Origin: Asterias amurensis
Taxonomy: Eukaryota > Echinodermata > Asteroidea > Forcipulatida > Asteriidae
Direction: 5' to 3'
Length of the DNA stretch: 64,000 bases
Assembly (NCBI RefSeq): GCF_032118995.1
Contig: NC_092648.1
Span: 21,790,450 to 21,854,449 of the forward strand
Made by a program: the position numbers and the translations under genes. How positions within the stretch are numbered: position 1 is the first letter of the stretch; the number at the start of each line of letters is the position of its first letter. The notes beneath the pieces were generated by a model that searched no databases, was not told the DNA's origin, and saw nothing but the letters and a program-made list of their open reading frames with translations. Below are positions 46,901-57,701 of the stretch, piece by piece.

Positions 46901-49900
46901 GAATTCTGAGACCCAAAGTTTCTCCCAAAGACTAGTTGAGTATACTTTTTCAAACGTCGGGCCTACAGGTTTTTTTCTCAGAACCAACACTTCTCCCAGA
47001 AGACTATGGTTTTACTTGGAAGTTTACTGCTATTTTACTCTTCTTTACTCTACTTTTACTCTACCTTCGAAACAAATTGTTTACTAAGTTGACTTTGCAA
47101 CCACCACTTACCATAAACAGTGATATCAAAAACACAGGATCCGATGTTTCCAGAAGAGTCGGTTGCACTGTATTGTACTCGCCAAATGCCGTCTTTGAAT
47201 GGCTGATCTGGTCTGTAATTGGATGTGATAGTCACCTGACCTGCATTGTCTGTAGCTATTGGCTCAATCCATGTGACTAATATGCCGAGTTCAGGATCTG
47301 GCGAAACTTTAGATCTTGTAAAATCCGTTGGACAGTTTGTGAATACTGGTAGCTCGAGGTCTGCAGTGGACAGATTCAATAGTGCAGTATAAGAAAACAC
47401 AAACAATTTTCGAAACTATGTTCGAGTTCGGAGCACTCAACGAAAGCTTTGAAGCTTAGTGGCAAAATTGAGCAGTGTAAAAAACAAAACCCAACAAGAA
47501 CAAAAATATAGAAACAATTAGTTTTAATTGGAAATTAGAAATAGTTGGTTTATCTTTCTAAATGGACCAGTAATATTACCTTTGCGGCAAATTGCTAAAT
47601 TGTTACACCATTCTAGACAGTCACTTCCATTCCATTTTATACAATTCAATAAAGTTCAGGTGTAATTCAATTTACCATTTTATTATTTGTTTCACTTTCA
47701 TAATTAAGAATATCTGTTTAAATGCAAAATAAGTATTGTGGCCCAGGTACAATGAAATGTGCCTCCTTGTATCTAACTTGAATATGAGACTACAGTATTT
47801 GTTTCTAAAACTTTAAATCGAGAGACAAAATTCATTTTGGTTGAGACACCACCAATTTATAATTGATTGCTAACATTGGTGATAGTGTACACAAATCGCC
47901 CTATGAATAAAATACAACCTTTTTTTAATTTACTCAATAAATTCTTAGCAATAAATATGCTATGGTAATGTCTTCTACCACACAATGAGCGTTTCTCAAC
48001 CAACCACACATCCCAGTTAGCTTAATACTACTTGTGAAGTTTGAAAGATTTGAGTAGGTGTAATTTGGGTGCACCCACTGCCACCCACGTCCTTTCTTAT
48101 GGCATGCACGCCACTGATTGTTTGCACAATTCAAACACATTTAGTACAGCACGAAAATGAAGTGCGAATGCGCAATGCAGAAGACCCGTCGTCGTACCCT
48201 TTGTGAATTTCTGCAGCATGAAATTTGGAGTAGGGGTTTAGTTGGCATGGTTGGCCAATGTAGGCCACCCACCCCATTGAGTCCAAAAATTGAGTTTTGT
48301 TTTAACTGCAGCCCCTAATTATGAAACTGAAATGCAATAGTGGACAATTTAAAAACAATTCAACATTCGATATAAATTGGTTGGTAAAAATGTTCAAGGG
48401 CAAACTCTTTCCAAAAAGATTCTCTTGTTTTACCAGGCTACCTCCTAGCCCACCTTGTTGAGCTGTTAATGGCTCCGCTTTTAACATCGGTCTCAGTGAT
48501 GAGACCGATGTTAAAAGCGGAGCCATTAATGAGACCGATGTTAAAAGCGGAGCCATTAACAGCTCAACAAGGTGGGCTAGCTACCTCCATTGACGGTTTT
48601 ACTTGGTCCACACCCAAACCAGGGAAACAAACATGCATGCTAAAACTGTGTTTCACGGTATTTTAGCTCGGTGTTGTCAATTCAATAATATCATAGACGG
48701 AAAGTCAACAATATTTACCTTTTACTTCAATGACAAATGAACAATTTATCGTCACTTGCAGCGTGATGTCGTTCAGCGTGTACACGACCGTTGTAGCCCC
48801 GATGTTGAAGGCATCTCCGGGCGTGTAGTTTGTGACTTGAGTGACGGTCGTTGTACTCGTCCCACCCTGTGCAATTGGGGGATACCACGAAACTATTGCG
48901 TACGTCGTGCCTTGCTGTGTGCCCGTTATGATGTCGTCCGGACAGCCATACAGTTCTGGAACTACTGTAGGAATTATGACAACAAAATTACAGACAAAGT
49001 AAGCCCAAAAAATTGAAAGATATCAAAAAAATGTAATGGTTGAATAGTTTCAATTTTTTGTTATGAAAGTTCACCCATCATCAAATTTGAGAACACACCC
49101 TTTGATGACCGGTGTCAGATGCAATTGTGTCCGCCATGCAATACTGTCTGCTCCGGACACTTTTGCATATGCAATCGTGTCCGGGGCTATGCAAAAACTG
49201 TCCGGTGGCCTACGAATGTGCAGAATACCCAACGGCCGAACATTTCCCATGTCATTCATGACATGCACTTATAGCTTGTAACAAAAAAAGTGACGAACGT
49301 GTGCCGTCGACCAAGGGCGTTTAATTTACTGCAAGGACGGTTTTGCACGGGGGCGGACACAACTGCATATGCAAATGTGTCTGGGCGGACACAATTGCAT
49401 TATGCACAGGGCGAACACGATTGCATAATTATATGCAAAACCGTCCGGCGGACATTTTTGCATATGCAATAGTATTGCATAGAGGACATAATTGCATGTG
49501 ACACCGGTCCCTCCCCCCAAAAATAATAATTGAATCAAAATTATATATAAAAAAACACCCTCGTAGCGATTTTGTTGCCCTTTTCGAAAACAATGTGGTT
49601 CAGCTTGGGCTCTTGCTTGAGCTCCGTCAGCTGAAAATGTTCACTTTCAGTATGGGGCTTCAAATGCGAACGAAACCAAACCTGAAGAATGTTGCCAAAC
49701 CTGAATCCGTGGTTTCGAAAACGCACAAATGTTTTTAAAACACACAAGATGCACGCGCCACTGGCAGTATTGTTTTCTGTAGTATAGAATTGCCAACCTC
49801 GAAGATTTTTGTGAAGGATTCAACTTTTTAAAATCGATTTAGAAGCAAACACATTTTGAAAAGCACTATACGACAGTGGCAATTTTGCTGTACAGAAACA

Positions 49901-52900
49901 AAAACTGCCTTCCGCTGGCATGGGTGGAGTTGACCTGTGATCGAGTTTATTTCGGCCCGCGTTAACCTGTAACCTTCCTACGTTTTGATAGGGACAAAAC
50001 AAACGAGGTCACCTCGAAGGATGAGTAATTGTTGGCATTACCAGATTAAATCTCACGGGTCATAGGTTTTTTTCTTTGACAGAAATATTTTGGTTAAGAA
50101 TGAGAAATAAACAAGCAACACAGCTTCAAAAAAGATTTTTTAATCCAACGAAGCTTGCCTTTTACATACAGGCCATTACACGTAATCACAAGTAGGTGAT
50201 ATGGGGCAAGCTTTTAATTTCGAGGACACAATGTCATAAACGATGATTAAATTGTGTTGTCGGCTGGACGTGTGACAAAGAACCATTGAAAGTGTTGCAA
50301 ATATCCCCATCCGTGTGTTTTTGTTTGTTTAGATGATCTACCCTTGCAAACTCCCTCAATGGGCTATAAATACCTGTACACTTCGTATTGACTCAAGATG
50401 TTCACAAAGCTTTTATTTGACTTTAACTTAAATTGATGGGATGGAATCATAAAGACTGGGTAAAGAGGTTGACTAACACTTAAAATCAACACCCCGTCCC
50501 CTTTACAGTTGTGTTGTAAATTTTGACTGAATGGAAACCCATCAAACTGAATCTTCGCCAGCTTTACCCGTTGTTGGACAATGTACAACTTCCATAGATG
50601 CACCTTCCTCATATAAAACAAAACAGGGCTAAAACAGGGGTGTGGGTCATTGTAAATAGAAAGGTCTAAAACTTCGCATCAAGATCTCAATAGGTTTGTT
50701 AAAATGATGGCATGTCCACCTTTTTCACACAGCGAAACAAAAATGTGTTATTTGGGGGATTCGGAAATGCTCAATCCGACACTGCCAATTCTGTTTCAGG
50801 ATAGACAAAAAGACAAATCATTGTTATCTGTGGACAAAATAAAAGACACAATGAACGGAAACAATTGTTGTCTGGTTCGGAAACTTTGGGAGGCACATCG
50901 CTTTGATGACAGGTTTTAAAACTTTTGCCCTACCCCGGACGGCCCCTGCCAACAAAGAATTATGTCAGAAGATTTAAAATAAATAAATAAATAAACCCGA
51001 CAATAACCTAAACCAACGTTTGGTCATGTGTAAAGTTTAAAGTATAAAGGCCCCACCTGTAGGTTATTTTAACCTTGAGAAGACAATCATGGAGTGTGTT
51101 CTTTCTCTGTGTAGATATCCACACACCAGAAATTGTGCTATGATATTTGTGTGTTGAGTGAGGACGTTTCACTGCCACTTTTTTTTCACGAACAGCCACC
51201 TTGTTTCGAAAAGCCCTGTTTGAGATTTATGTCTACAATGTGCTCAGTTCCATCAGCTTGAAACTGCCTATCTGCAGTTTTAAAACTTTAATATATTTCT
51301 GTGTAAACCTCTCCATCGACTAACTGACTTCTTTTAAAACATTTGCAATCAGTTTATCAGTTAAAGAAAATAAGTGTATCTAAGTGAAAGCTCAAAAGTG
51401 AGATTATTCATACGTCCAACTAAATAATGTATTTTCATATAGGGGGGGAACGGGCACACTTTTCATGTCCATGCCACCCCGCACTAAACATTGTGACTCT
51501 TTGTGAAACCCGAAAAACAAACTGAAAACTCTCCTGTGGCAATGCAGTATCAGGCCTATATCAATTGAGTCTTGTGACTCTTCTAGAAAACGCAAAATGC
51601 AATCATCACTCAGATAGGTCCCTTCCTTTTTGTGATAATTTGTCATTTTTCATACATTAAAGACACTGGACACTATTGGTAAATGTCAAGGACTAGTCTT
51701 CTCACTTGGTGTATCTCAACATATGCATTAAGTAACAAACCTGTGAAAATTTGAGCTCAATCGGTCATCAAAGTTGAGAGATATTAATGAAAGAAAAAAA
51801 CACCCTTGTCGCACCATGGTCACACAAAGTTGCGTGCTTTCAGATGATTGAGTTAGAGACCTCGAATTCTAAATCTGAGGTCTCGAAATCAAATTCGCGA
51901 AAAATTACTTCTTTCGAAAACTACGTCACAGAGGGAGCTGTTTCTCACAATGTTTTATACCATCAACCTCTCCCCATTACTCGTAGTCAAGAAAGGTTTT
52001 ATGATAATAATTATTTTGAGTAATTACCAATAGTGTCCACTGCCTTTAAAGTGGCTCTTCGTGAAAACGGTGAAACAGAAACCCTTTGGGTGTCCTTCCG
52101 TTCTTTCATTCTTTTAGAACATAAGCTTTGGAGTCCGGACAGATCAAAACTAATTGTTTCAATCATTTCTCAAATTCATAAAAAGTTTTTCCTCATAGTC
52201 TTTATATAGGCTAGAATGTAAATTGCAGTGCAAATCTGTTATGCAAACACATTATTTCTTCTTCTCCGATGTTACCATTTTTTTGCACATCCCTTTGTAA
52301 TTTTATTCTATGACAACTTGTTGCTCTGTGATGGGCCTGAATTTAAGTTCACTTGTGTTTTTGCGGTAATAAGTCAAAGAAAAGGGTTTATGTCCGAAAT
52401 ACTGAAAGGGCTAGTTTATGGCAACCGTGTTGAGATCAAGTTGACATGCAGAACAGGGGTCAACTTTACGCAAAGCATGATTGTGCTTGGGCTAACCATG
52501 GTTTAGAAATTCTACCTCCATTGGCTAACCAAACAACACACAATTATGCTTTACTGCTGATTTGTGCTTGCCAGAAAACAGTTACGCAAGATTTCTACTT
52601 ATTTTAAAAGCAACTCTGTGAAATTGGGCCCAGTTATAATATTAAAAAAAAGGTGTTTCCGAGAAGTTGATGCAGGTATATGACCACCATTTGTTATTCA
52701 CTCGTTAAAATGACCTTACACGTAACTGTCCGACATTGGTAATAGCGAATGACAAAGTGGCTGTAGGATAGAGAAATTGTTTGCCGAAATGTGTCAACTA
52801 TATATACCTTGAGTTTGAGTTACATTTCGAGTGTTTGGTCAAGAGCAAACGATACCAACAATAGATAGAACCAAAACCAAGTTTCCGAATAGATCTGTTT

Positions 52901-53019
52901 GTACCGTGTTTACATATTATATACATACCCTGGCAGTGTGCAGTTGGTGGTAGCCTCATAACTCCAACAATCAACAGCAGCACTCTACATCCAAACCGAA
53001 TTGAGTCAAATCCTTCCAT
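34351..53019 (-). CDS. Type I membrane protein with seven HYR, one PAN/apple, SEA and EGF-like domains
   Basis: Sixteen exons, all in phase, total 3312 nt (1103 residues plus stop): 52929-53019, 48719-48964, 47112-47360, 46477-46716, 45198-45443, 43756-43998, 42943-43182, 41762-42001, 40767-41015, 40074-40186, 39728-39780, 39115-39269, 37997-38159, 36052-36107, 35566-35683, 34351-34960. Domain order: signal peptide; HYR x5; PAN; HYR x2; SEA; EGF-like; transmembrane; cytoplasmic tail. HYR domains are Ig-like adhesion modules known from hyalin and some complement-related proteins. PAN/apple domains bind proteins or sugars, and SEA domains sit next to membranes in mucin-like proteins. A cell-surface adhesion or recognition role is inferred. 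HYR and PAN exons are all phase 1-1, the pattern left by exon shuffling. I do not recognise a named orthologue. The SEA exon-11 donor (GTTTGG) is weak. Confidence 0.85.
35566..35683 (-). CDS. Transmembrane exon of the HYR receptor
   Basis: Encodes about 25 hydrophobic residues (KQLVFVILGIIWVFMLIF, then AITAYIIAL) followed by the basic stop-transfer IRRKHTK. It follows directly after the EGF-like domain and fixes a type I topology. Confidence 0.9.
36052..38159 (-). CDS. Cysteine-rich and EGF-like exons
   Basis: Exon 37997-38159 encodes a short Cys-rich stretch (DECVTLPCPKDMTC) and the start of an EGF-like domain (CQDNIGYCLNDGVC). Exon 36052-36107 completes it with CYCRSPNIYGTRC across the junction. 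The acceptor at 36108-36110 (TTCTCAG) is preferred over the AG six bases further in, because the latter would create a stop and lose the C-x-C pair. Confidence 0.82.
37013..37158. repeat. Intronic inverted repeat
   Basis: GTTAATCCAAAAGGACTGTA and ATTAGGGAC pair with GTCCCTAAT, TTACAATCCG and TTGGATTAAC. A TTTG run follows at 37171-37214. Confidence 0.6.
37171..37214. repeat. (TTTG)n microsatellite
   Basis: About eleven tandem TTTG/TTGT units. Confidence 0.9.
39115..40186 (-). CDS. SEA-domain exons
   Basis: Exons 40074-40186, 39728-39780 and 39115-39269 join in phase to encode NFAYTDALQDNTSKQFQAL, then LVRVFSDDD, then EGGVVAYTGIGFSIILS. This is the SEA pattern: a D-x-L-x-D-x-x-S-x-x-F opening and a GS-V-V-V-like strand. 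Where self-cleaving SEA domains have Gly-Ser, this one appears to have Gly-Gly, so it may not self-cleave. The GTTTGG donor after 39728 is chosen because it alone restores phase. Confidence 0.7.
40237..40469. mobile_element. MITE family A, truncated copy
   Basis: The right end TGTACCTTCCCTTTAA and the body (GAGGGAGCCGTTTTCTCACA) are intact; the left end is missing or diverged. Confidence 0.55.
40767..42001 (-). CDS. HYR exons 6 and 7
   Basis: Exons 41762-42001 and 40767-41015 encode HYR domains (LVGCPNDI...VVYTATDNMGFTATCSFLI; IRYCPESS...VTYVAQDEAGHHVECSFDI). Both keep the Cys pair and the VxY(T/V)AxD strand. The acceptor of the 42001 exon lies only 13 bp from the end of a MITE (42015-42339). 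Confidence 0.88.
42015..42339. mobile_element. MITE family A next to a splice acceptor
   Basis: Left end TTCAAAGGGAATATACATG (TTAA mutated), right end TACCTTCCCTTTAA. In transcript direction it stops 13 bp before the HYR exon ending at 42001. Confidence 0.7.
42943..43182 (-). CDS. PAN/apple-domain exon of the HYR receptor
   Basis: Eighty residues with four cysteines in the PAN pattern: EQCLRACIMETTFVCRSVDI, then GKCRLSQ and a C-terminal YYKR. It is a single phase 1-1 exon inserted between HYR exons. PAN modules mediate protein or carbohydrate contacts, for example in plasma kallikrein and HGF. Confidence 0.8.
43756..43998 (-). CDS. HYR exon 5, with a GC splice donor
   Basis: Encodes an HYR domain (FTMCPDDI near the start; VSYTAVDSLGNVGFCNFSII at the end). 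The donor reads CACAG/GCAAGT, so the intron begins with GC, the known minor variant that otherwise keeps a strong consensus. Using it gives the phase 1 shared by all other HYR exons, which supports it. A TTAA-type MITE lies 28 bp upstream of the acceptor. Confidence 0.85.
44026..44431. mobile_element. MITE family A, full-length copy
   Basis: Starts TTAAAGGCAGTGGACACTAT and ends GTGTCCAGTGTCTTTAA. It lies 28 bp upstream of the HYR-5 acceptor. Confidence 0.85.
45068..45177. repeat. Foldback repeat
   Basis: AGTCTTGGTTCAAGACTCTC and CTGTTA pair with TAACAGGAGAGTG and TTGAACCAAGACT. Confidence 0.75.
45198..48964 (-). CDS. HYR exons 1-4 of the HYR receptor
   Basis: Exons 48719-48964, 47112-47360, 46477-46716 and 45198-45443 each encode one HYR domain of 80-83 residues. 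Shared marks are an early Cys-Pro (e.g. FTNCPTDF, FLSCPSNI), a central V(S/T)W..P, a (Y/S)xxG(D)xF turn, a VxYxxxD segment, and a late Cys before the last strand (GSCVFDITV, AICEFNVKV). In the fourth-from-membrane member (46477-46716) the canonical DNSG segment is replaced and the loop is longer. A minisatellite fills the intron between the 46477 and 45443 exons. Confidence 0.88.
45585..46445. repeat. 20-bp minisatellite in a HYR-receptor intron
   Basis: About 40 copies of CATGAGTGCCATGTTCCACC, most regular from 45800 to 46180, with G/A variants (GTGCC/GTACC) alternating in places and decayed edges. The 20-bp period shifts frame each unit, and all minus-strand frames lack stops, so long repetitive frames arise without being genes. 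Confidence 0.92.
48445..48580. repeat. Foldback with a duplicated arm segment
   Basis: The left arm 48445-48495 is matched by 48531-48580. A 30-bp piece beginning GAGACCGATGTTAAAAGCGG occurs twice (48501 and 48531). Confidence 0.8.
49108..49508. mobile_element. TIR element built of repeated TGCATATGCAAT/GTCCG motifs
   Basis: Starts ACCGGTGTCAGATGCAATTG and ends CAATTATG-type complement ATTGCATGTGACACCGGT. The interior repeats GTCCG and TTTTGCATATGCAA in both directions. Confidence 0.65.
51657..52049. mobile_element. MITE family A, full-length copy
   Basis: Starts TTAAAGACACTGGACACTAT and ends ATAGTGTCCACTGCCTTTAA. It lies in the first intron of the HYR receptor. Confidence 0.85.
52929..53019 (-). 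CDS. Signal-peptide exon of the HYR receptor
   Basis: The ATG at 53019 starts MEGFDSIRFGCRVLLLIVGV, followed by a polar stretch ending AHCQ at the exon end. This is a classical secretion signal with a cleavage site predicted just before the first HYR domain. The donor is GTATGT, phase 1. It is separated from the first HYR exon by a 4-kb repeat-rich intron. Confidence 0.85.
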
Positions 53020-53424
53020 ATTTCCAAACGATTGCCAAACATACAGTCTACGCCAACTTAAAATCCATATATCCTGAACGATAAAATATAATCATGCCTC
53101 CAGATATGAGAAATTACTCCTGACAACTGAGGCGCAACCGGTTCGTACCATGTACCCATGGTCGTACACCGTGCAGTGCTTAGCCGCTAGAATTTTGAAG
53201 CCATTTAGCATCACAAAGGAGTTGAATTCAGCATTTTGGAATTCTGGTGAGCATTGTCTGCCCCTTTCTCTAGAGGACAATATTCGGCTCGATGACAGTA
53301 ACCGATTTCTGGACAAAGAATTTTTTTAGGGTATATTATTACCTGATTCAACTTCAAGGCAGGTGGATTGGTGGTGCGGGGCAGTTTGTTGCGACGTGAT
53401 TTTTTTTGAACAAAGACAAACTTA

Positions 53425-53497
53425 ACATTGCGGGAATTGAACCCGAAACCTCCGAATTGATGTGTAGTTGATCTTTTTAACTGAGCTATAAAGCCAT
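53425..53497 (-). repeat. tRNA-like sequence (minus strand)
   Basis: The reverse complement has ATAGCTCAGTTAAAAAGATC (A-box-like) and GGTTCAATTCCCGC (B box). The stems are weak, so I call it tRNA-derived. Confidence 0.45.
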
Positions 53498-53714
53498 AGT
53501 GTATGCAGTCTCCTATTTTGTTTAACCAGTCAGAAGCCACATTTAGCCAGTCAGTTTCCCTTGGAGTGGTAATAGCTTTGTGAGAAAACTAGCACAACAA
53601 ACTTTGGGTAGTGAAATGATATCGATATTCTCCTGTCTTTATACACGGTATCAACACGCAATCGGTACCACACCCAAGAGTATGGAATCTTATAATTATT
53701 TGTTTTCATTTCTT

Positions 53715-54000
53715 TTTAAAGGCACTGGACACTCGCTTGGTGTTTCTCCACATGGTCGTCGAAGTTGCAAGAGAATAATAGAAAAACACCCTTGTCATAC
53801 AAGTTGTGAAAGCAATGCTCTCATATGCTTAAATTTGAGACCTAGCTCAGCTGAGGTCTCGAATTTAATTCAAATATTTTAGTGGAGAATTACTTCTTTC
53901 TCGTTACTTCAGAGAGAGCCGTTTCTCACAATATTGTATACTATCAACAGCTCTCCATTGCTCGTTACCAAGTAAAATTTTGTGCATCCAAATATTGGTC
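53715..54000. mobile_element. MITE family A, right-truncated copy
   Basis: Starts TTAAAGGCACTGGACACTCG and keeps the GAGGTCTCGAAT inner palindrome; the right terminus is lost. Confidence 0.6.
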
Positions 54001-54296
54001 TATTGTCAATGGTTTTCAAATATCGAAGGAGTCACACTCGGTAAACGTTTGATAATTGGAACCCACTGTTTGTTTCAATCATTCTTAGTTGTGAATTTAC
54101 CATTAAACTATAGCCTGTGAAAACTTTATTTAAAAAAGTGGTAGCGTTTTCTTTAGTTAAAAAGAGCGGTTATGTTCGCGATGAAAGAATAATTTGCACT
54201 TGAAATAAAAACAATCCAAGAAACGTTCCGGTCAGTATAACGCTTCTCTCAGATTCAAATTTTGGGGGATAAAAAGTTACATATTTTTGTACACCA

Positions 54297-54600
54297 AAGT
54301 TAAAAGTTTCTCAAAATACATTATACTATATCCAAAAGTGCTGTACTTCTTATCAAGTGAGTTTGTAATGCCATAATTTTCATAGTCATTATCCTCTACA
54401 CCAAACGCCAGACCCTTTTAGCTTCACCAGCTTCCGTAACCGTAGCACTCCGAAGTTAAAAGTTTCTCAAAATACATTATACTATATCCAAAAGTGCTGT
54501 ACTTTCTTATCAAGTGAGTTTGTAATGCCATAATTTCCATAGTCATTAGGCCCTACACCAAACGCCAGACGCTTTTAGCGTCACCAGCGACAAAAGCAAA
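54297..54600. repeat. Tandem direct duplication, 156-bp offset
   Basis: AAGTTAAAAGTTTCTCAAAA begins at 54297 and again at 54453. The following about 130 bp (to CGCCAGAC and TTTTAGC) match with few differences. Confidence 0.85.
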
Positions 54601-55310
54601 ATTGTTTAGGTCGGCTAATTCCATTTCACACACAGTTTTGATCTTTGCGGCTCCTTGTTTACCATAAAGCCACAGGGCATGTGTTTTGAAATGAGTTTTC
54701 CTTTTATGCGAGAAACCTTTTCAGACGAAAGGGTCGCCTAGCCTTTCTCGTGTTTTGCAAAGACTCACCATATTGTATTTCAAACGTCAAATTCGGTCAT
54801 AGTCACAAACGTATGCAAACTTTTGAGCCATGGGCCGAAAAGTAGAAAATGGCCTGCGACGTGAAACAACACTCGCCATCATGGGTAGCAAGCGGTGCAG
54901 TTTTTAAAACAATGAGTTTTTACTTTTAACTTGGTCACATTGTGAAACAGCAAAATGGTATGTAACCCGTGAATAAAATCTCTCCCAATATTGCGAATAG
55001 CGGCGTCGATTTCCAGTTTGAGCATTATTTAAAACAGTTAAAGTTAGACCTACCTATAGGGCCTATACTTCTAAAACAAGGCAAGAAACTTTTGAAAAAG
55101 TTAAAACAAAGTAAACTTTAACATTCAAATGTTATTTGAATCAGACAAGCTTCGTCCCGCTAATGCATTGACCAATCACGACCGTAATTGGGAACCTTAA
55201 AGTCCGTGAAAAGTCCGCCATTTGAAGGCCTACTTTCCACTTGCTCGGCTGCGTTTCTGGTCAGGTACACTGTCAGGTGGTGATGGAGGGAGCATTGGTG
55301 CTCGATATAA

Positions 55311-55740
55311 TGGGTGCATTCGTTTAGCTTCCCTAGGTCGACCCCGATGTGGCGTATTTTATTTTTTTCCAGGACGAACGTGGGCACACAATTACCCCAC
55401 GTTCGTCCTCGGACCTGGAAAACCCCCCAGACACGTCACCACGTGAGCCTTCCCGTGGTGACGTCAGTGCACCTCGGGCCAGCCCCTATAGAGCCCCACT
55501 TGTGGATAGGCTCACTTGGGGCTGACCCGAGGTGCACTGACGTCACGACGAGAAGGCTCACGTGATGATGCTTCTGTTTTTTTCCAGGTGGAGCGTGGGT
55601 AAACATTTGCACACGTTCGTACTGGAAAACAAAATAGGCGACTTTTCCAGGACGAAAAATTGTGTGCCCACGTTCGTCCTGGAAAAAAATAAAATACGCC
55701 ACATCGGGGTCGACCCAGGGAAGCTAAACGAATGCACCCA
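55311..55740. mobile_element. TIR element family E, composite copy
   Basis: Starts TGGGTGCATTCGTTTAGCTT and ends AAGCTAAACGAATGCACCCA. Inside is a second inverted pair around TGACGTCAGTGCACC with AGGACGAACGTG motifs. Confidence 0.75.
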
Positions 55741-55741
55741 A

Positions 55742-55895
55742 TGGGTGGGTTCGTTTAGCTTCCCCGGGTCGACCCCAGTGTGTGGCGTTTTCTTTTTCCA
55801 GGACGAACGTGTGCAGATAGTTACCCACGTTTGTCCTGAAAAAAAAAAGCCGCCACACACCGGGGTCGACCCAGGGAAGCTAAACGAACGCACCC
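55742..55895. mobile_element. TIR element family E, short copy
   Basis: Starts TGGGTGGGTTCGTTTAGCTT and ends AAGCTAAACGAACGCACCC. It is a near-perfect hairpin directly next to the composite copy. Confidence 0.8.
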
Positions 55896-57701
55896 AATAT
55901 GGGGAATGGTGCACCCCACATTGTGTCGTAACTTTGTGCTTAGAATCACAGGAGTTCGGAATTTAGGGGGTGGTATTCCTGTACAACAGGAAAATAGAGT
56001 GCTAAAACATCGCGGTTAAAGTATGAAGGACACTATTTCGGCAGCGGATATGACTTTTTTGGGCGCGACAGCGGATAGTTCAGAATTCCAGTAGCATTTA
56101 GTCAAGGCGCACGCAGCAAAAAAAGACTCGCGCGATCGGCCACCTTTTTCGTGCATGACATCTGGGGGTGCCCATCATGTGCCGCCGCCGCGTGCGCCTT
56201 GATTAAAGGCTAGAGTTCCAGCTGAAGGTGAACGGCCTTCAATGGAGCCGTAGTGGCTCGAATGATCGATGACTGGGTCTGTATTTGGGACCGCCTTTTG
56301 TTGTTGCTTGCTAGTGCATGAAGCATCAACTCCATGCGAAGTTCAATATGGTGTGAGAAGTTGAAAAGCTGGATTACCGTGCAGGGCTACATACATTTCA
56401 AAAACTGGGAGTCAGTTTCATAAAATCGGACCTTAATAATAAACACCATTGTTGTACTGTGTACAATTTTTTGTGTTGGTGAACCTTGGAGGTTAATGTG
56501 AACCCCGAATCAAGAATCTTATTTCAGAGTTGACAGAAAACTAAACAATGAGATTGTAAAGTTGTGCTGTTGGCGTAGAAGATAAACCTTGTACATATTA
56601 AATAAGACTTAAAGTTGCTTGGTGGAGGAATTCTAGATATAAGAATTTTTTTGAAGTGAGGCTATGTAGATAAATCTCTTTTGGGTGATGGCGTCTCCGG
56701 ACGGTGGAAAGACGGTTTTTTATGCCTGTGAATAAAATAAACCAACCCATTTCACTGTATAAATGGTTTAGTCACATGCAAAACTAGTTGCACTAGTACA
56801 CCTTTAGCAACTTTCAAATACCAGTAGATCTCACTTGGTGTATCCCAACACGTCCATAAAATAACAAATCTGTGAACATTTGGACTCAATTGGTCATCGA
56901 AGTTGCCACAGAGTAATTAAATAAAAAAACACCTTTGTTGCAAAACATGAAGGGGAAGGAGTCGCGGCATGTCAACAAAAACTGTAAAACTAAGAAAAAC
57001 TGTAAAAGGTCATAGGATTTTTATAATCTTCATTACTTGACAAAAATACAGTGGTCAAATACAGTGGTTAGGTTAGACTTTAAAATTTTCAAATGTAAGT
57101 GCCCATTGCAAAACTAAAATGGCAAAGACTAAGGGCATAGATGCACTGGTCAAGTGCCTCTCTGTGGAGTATCTGTGGACAAGATATGTTTATGGAATCT
57201 CAGTCCAAACTCATAAAACTTTTGAAACGTAGAACTTGACAATTTGATTTCCTGAGCCAAAAGTGACAAGGGAACAAATGTCAATCCAAATACATTTCAC
57301 ACTTTCCTATGCTTAGCACTGTCCTGTGCTCAAAGGCTTAATGAAATTTTGCCTAGTTGGTTAAAAAAAGATCATCAGAAATTTTACTTTATGGGTTGTC
57401 TTTACGTATAATGCTTTATATATGAACAGAACAGCTAACCCAACCACAGCGCAATTTGTTTTAAGAACTGACCAGCTGACACATACTAAGGTAAACAATA
57501 TTGTATTAAATTCACCCAATATGTGTACAAACAATGCTTTCCATACATTTTTTGTTGAGTTCCAGTTATCCTGATGTGAAAATATACAAAACTAAGAAAA
57601 AATCCCCCCAAAACAAAAACAACTCTTTCTTAGAGTAACTACCACATTGCTGAAGCTTTGCATGGTGTGGATAACAGAAAATCACTATCACTAGTAACCA
57701 G

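Noticed and set aside
55562..55966. Frames across the family E elements on both strands
   Set aside because: The reading frames follow inverted transposon sequence and show matching peptides in opposite directions, as palindromes do.
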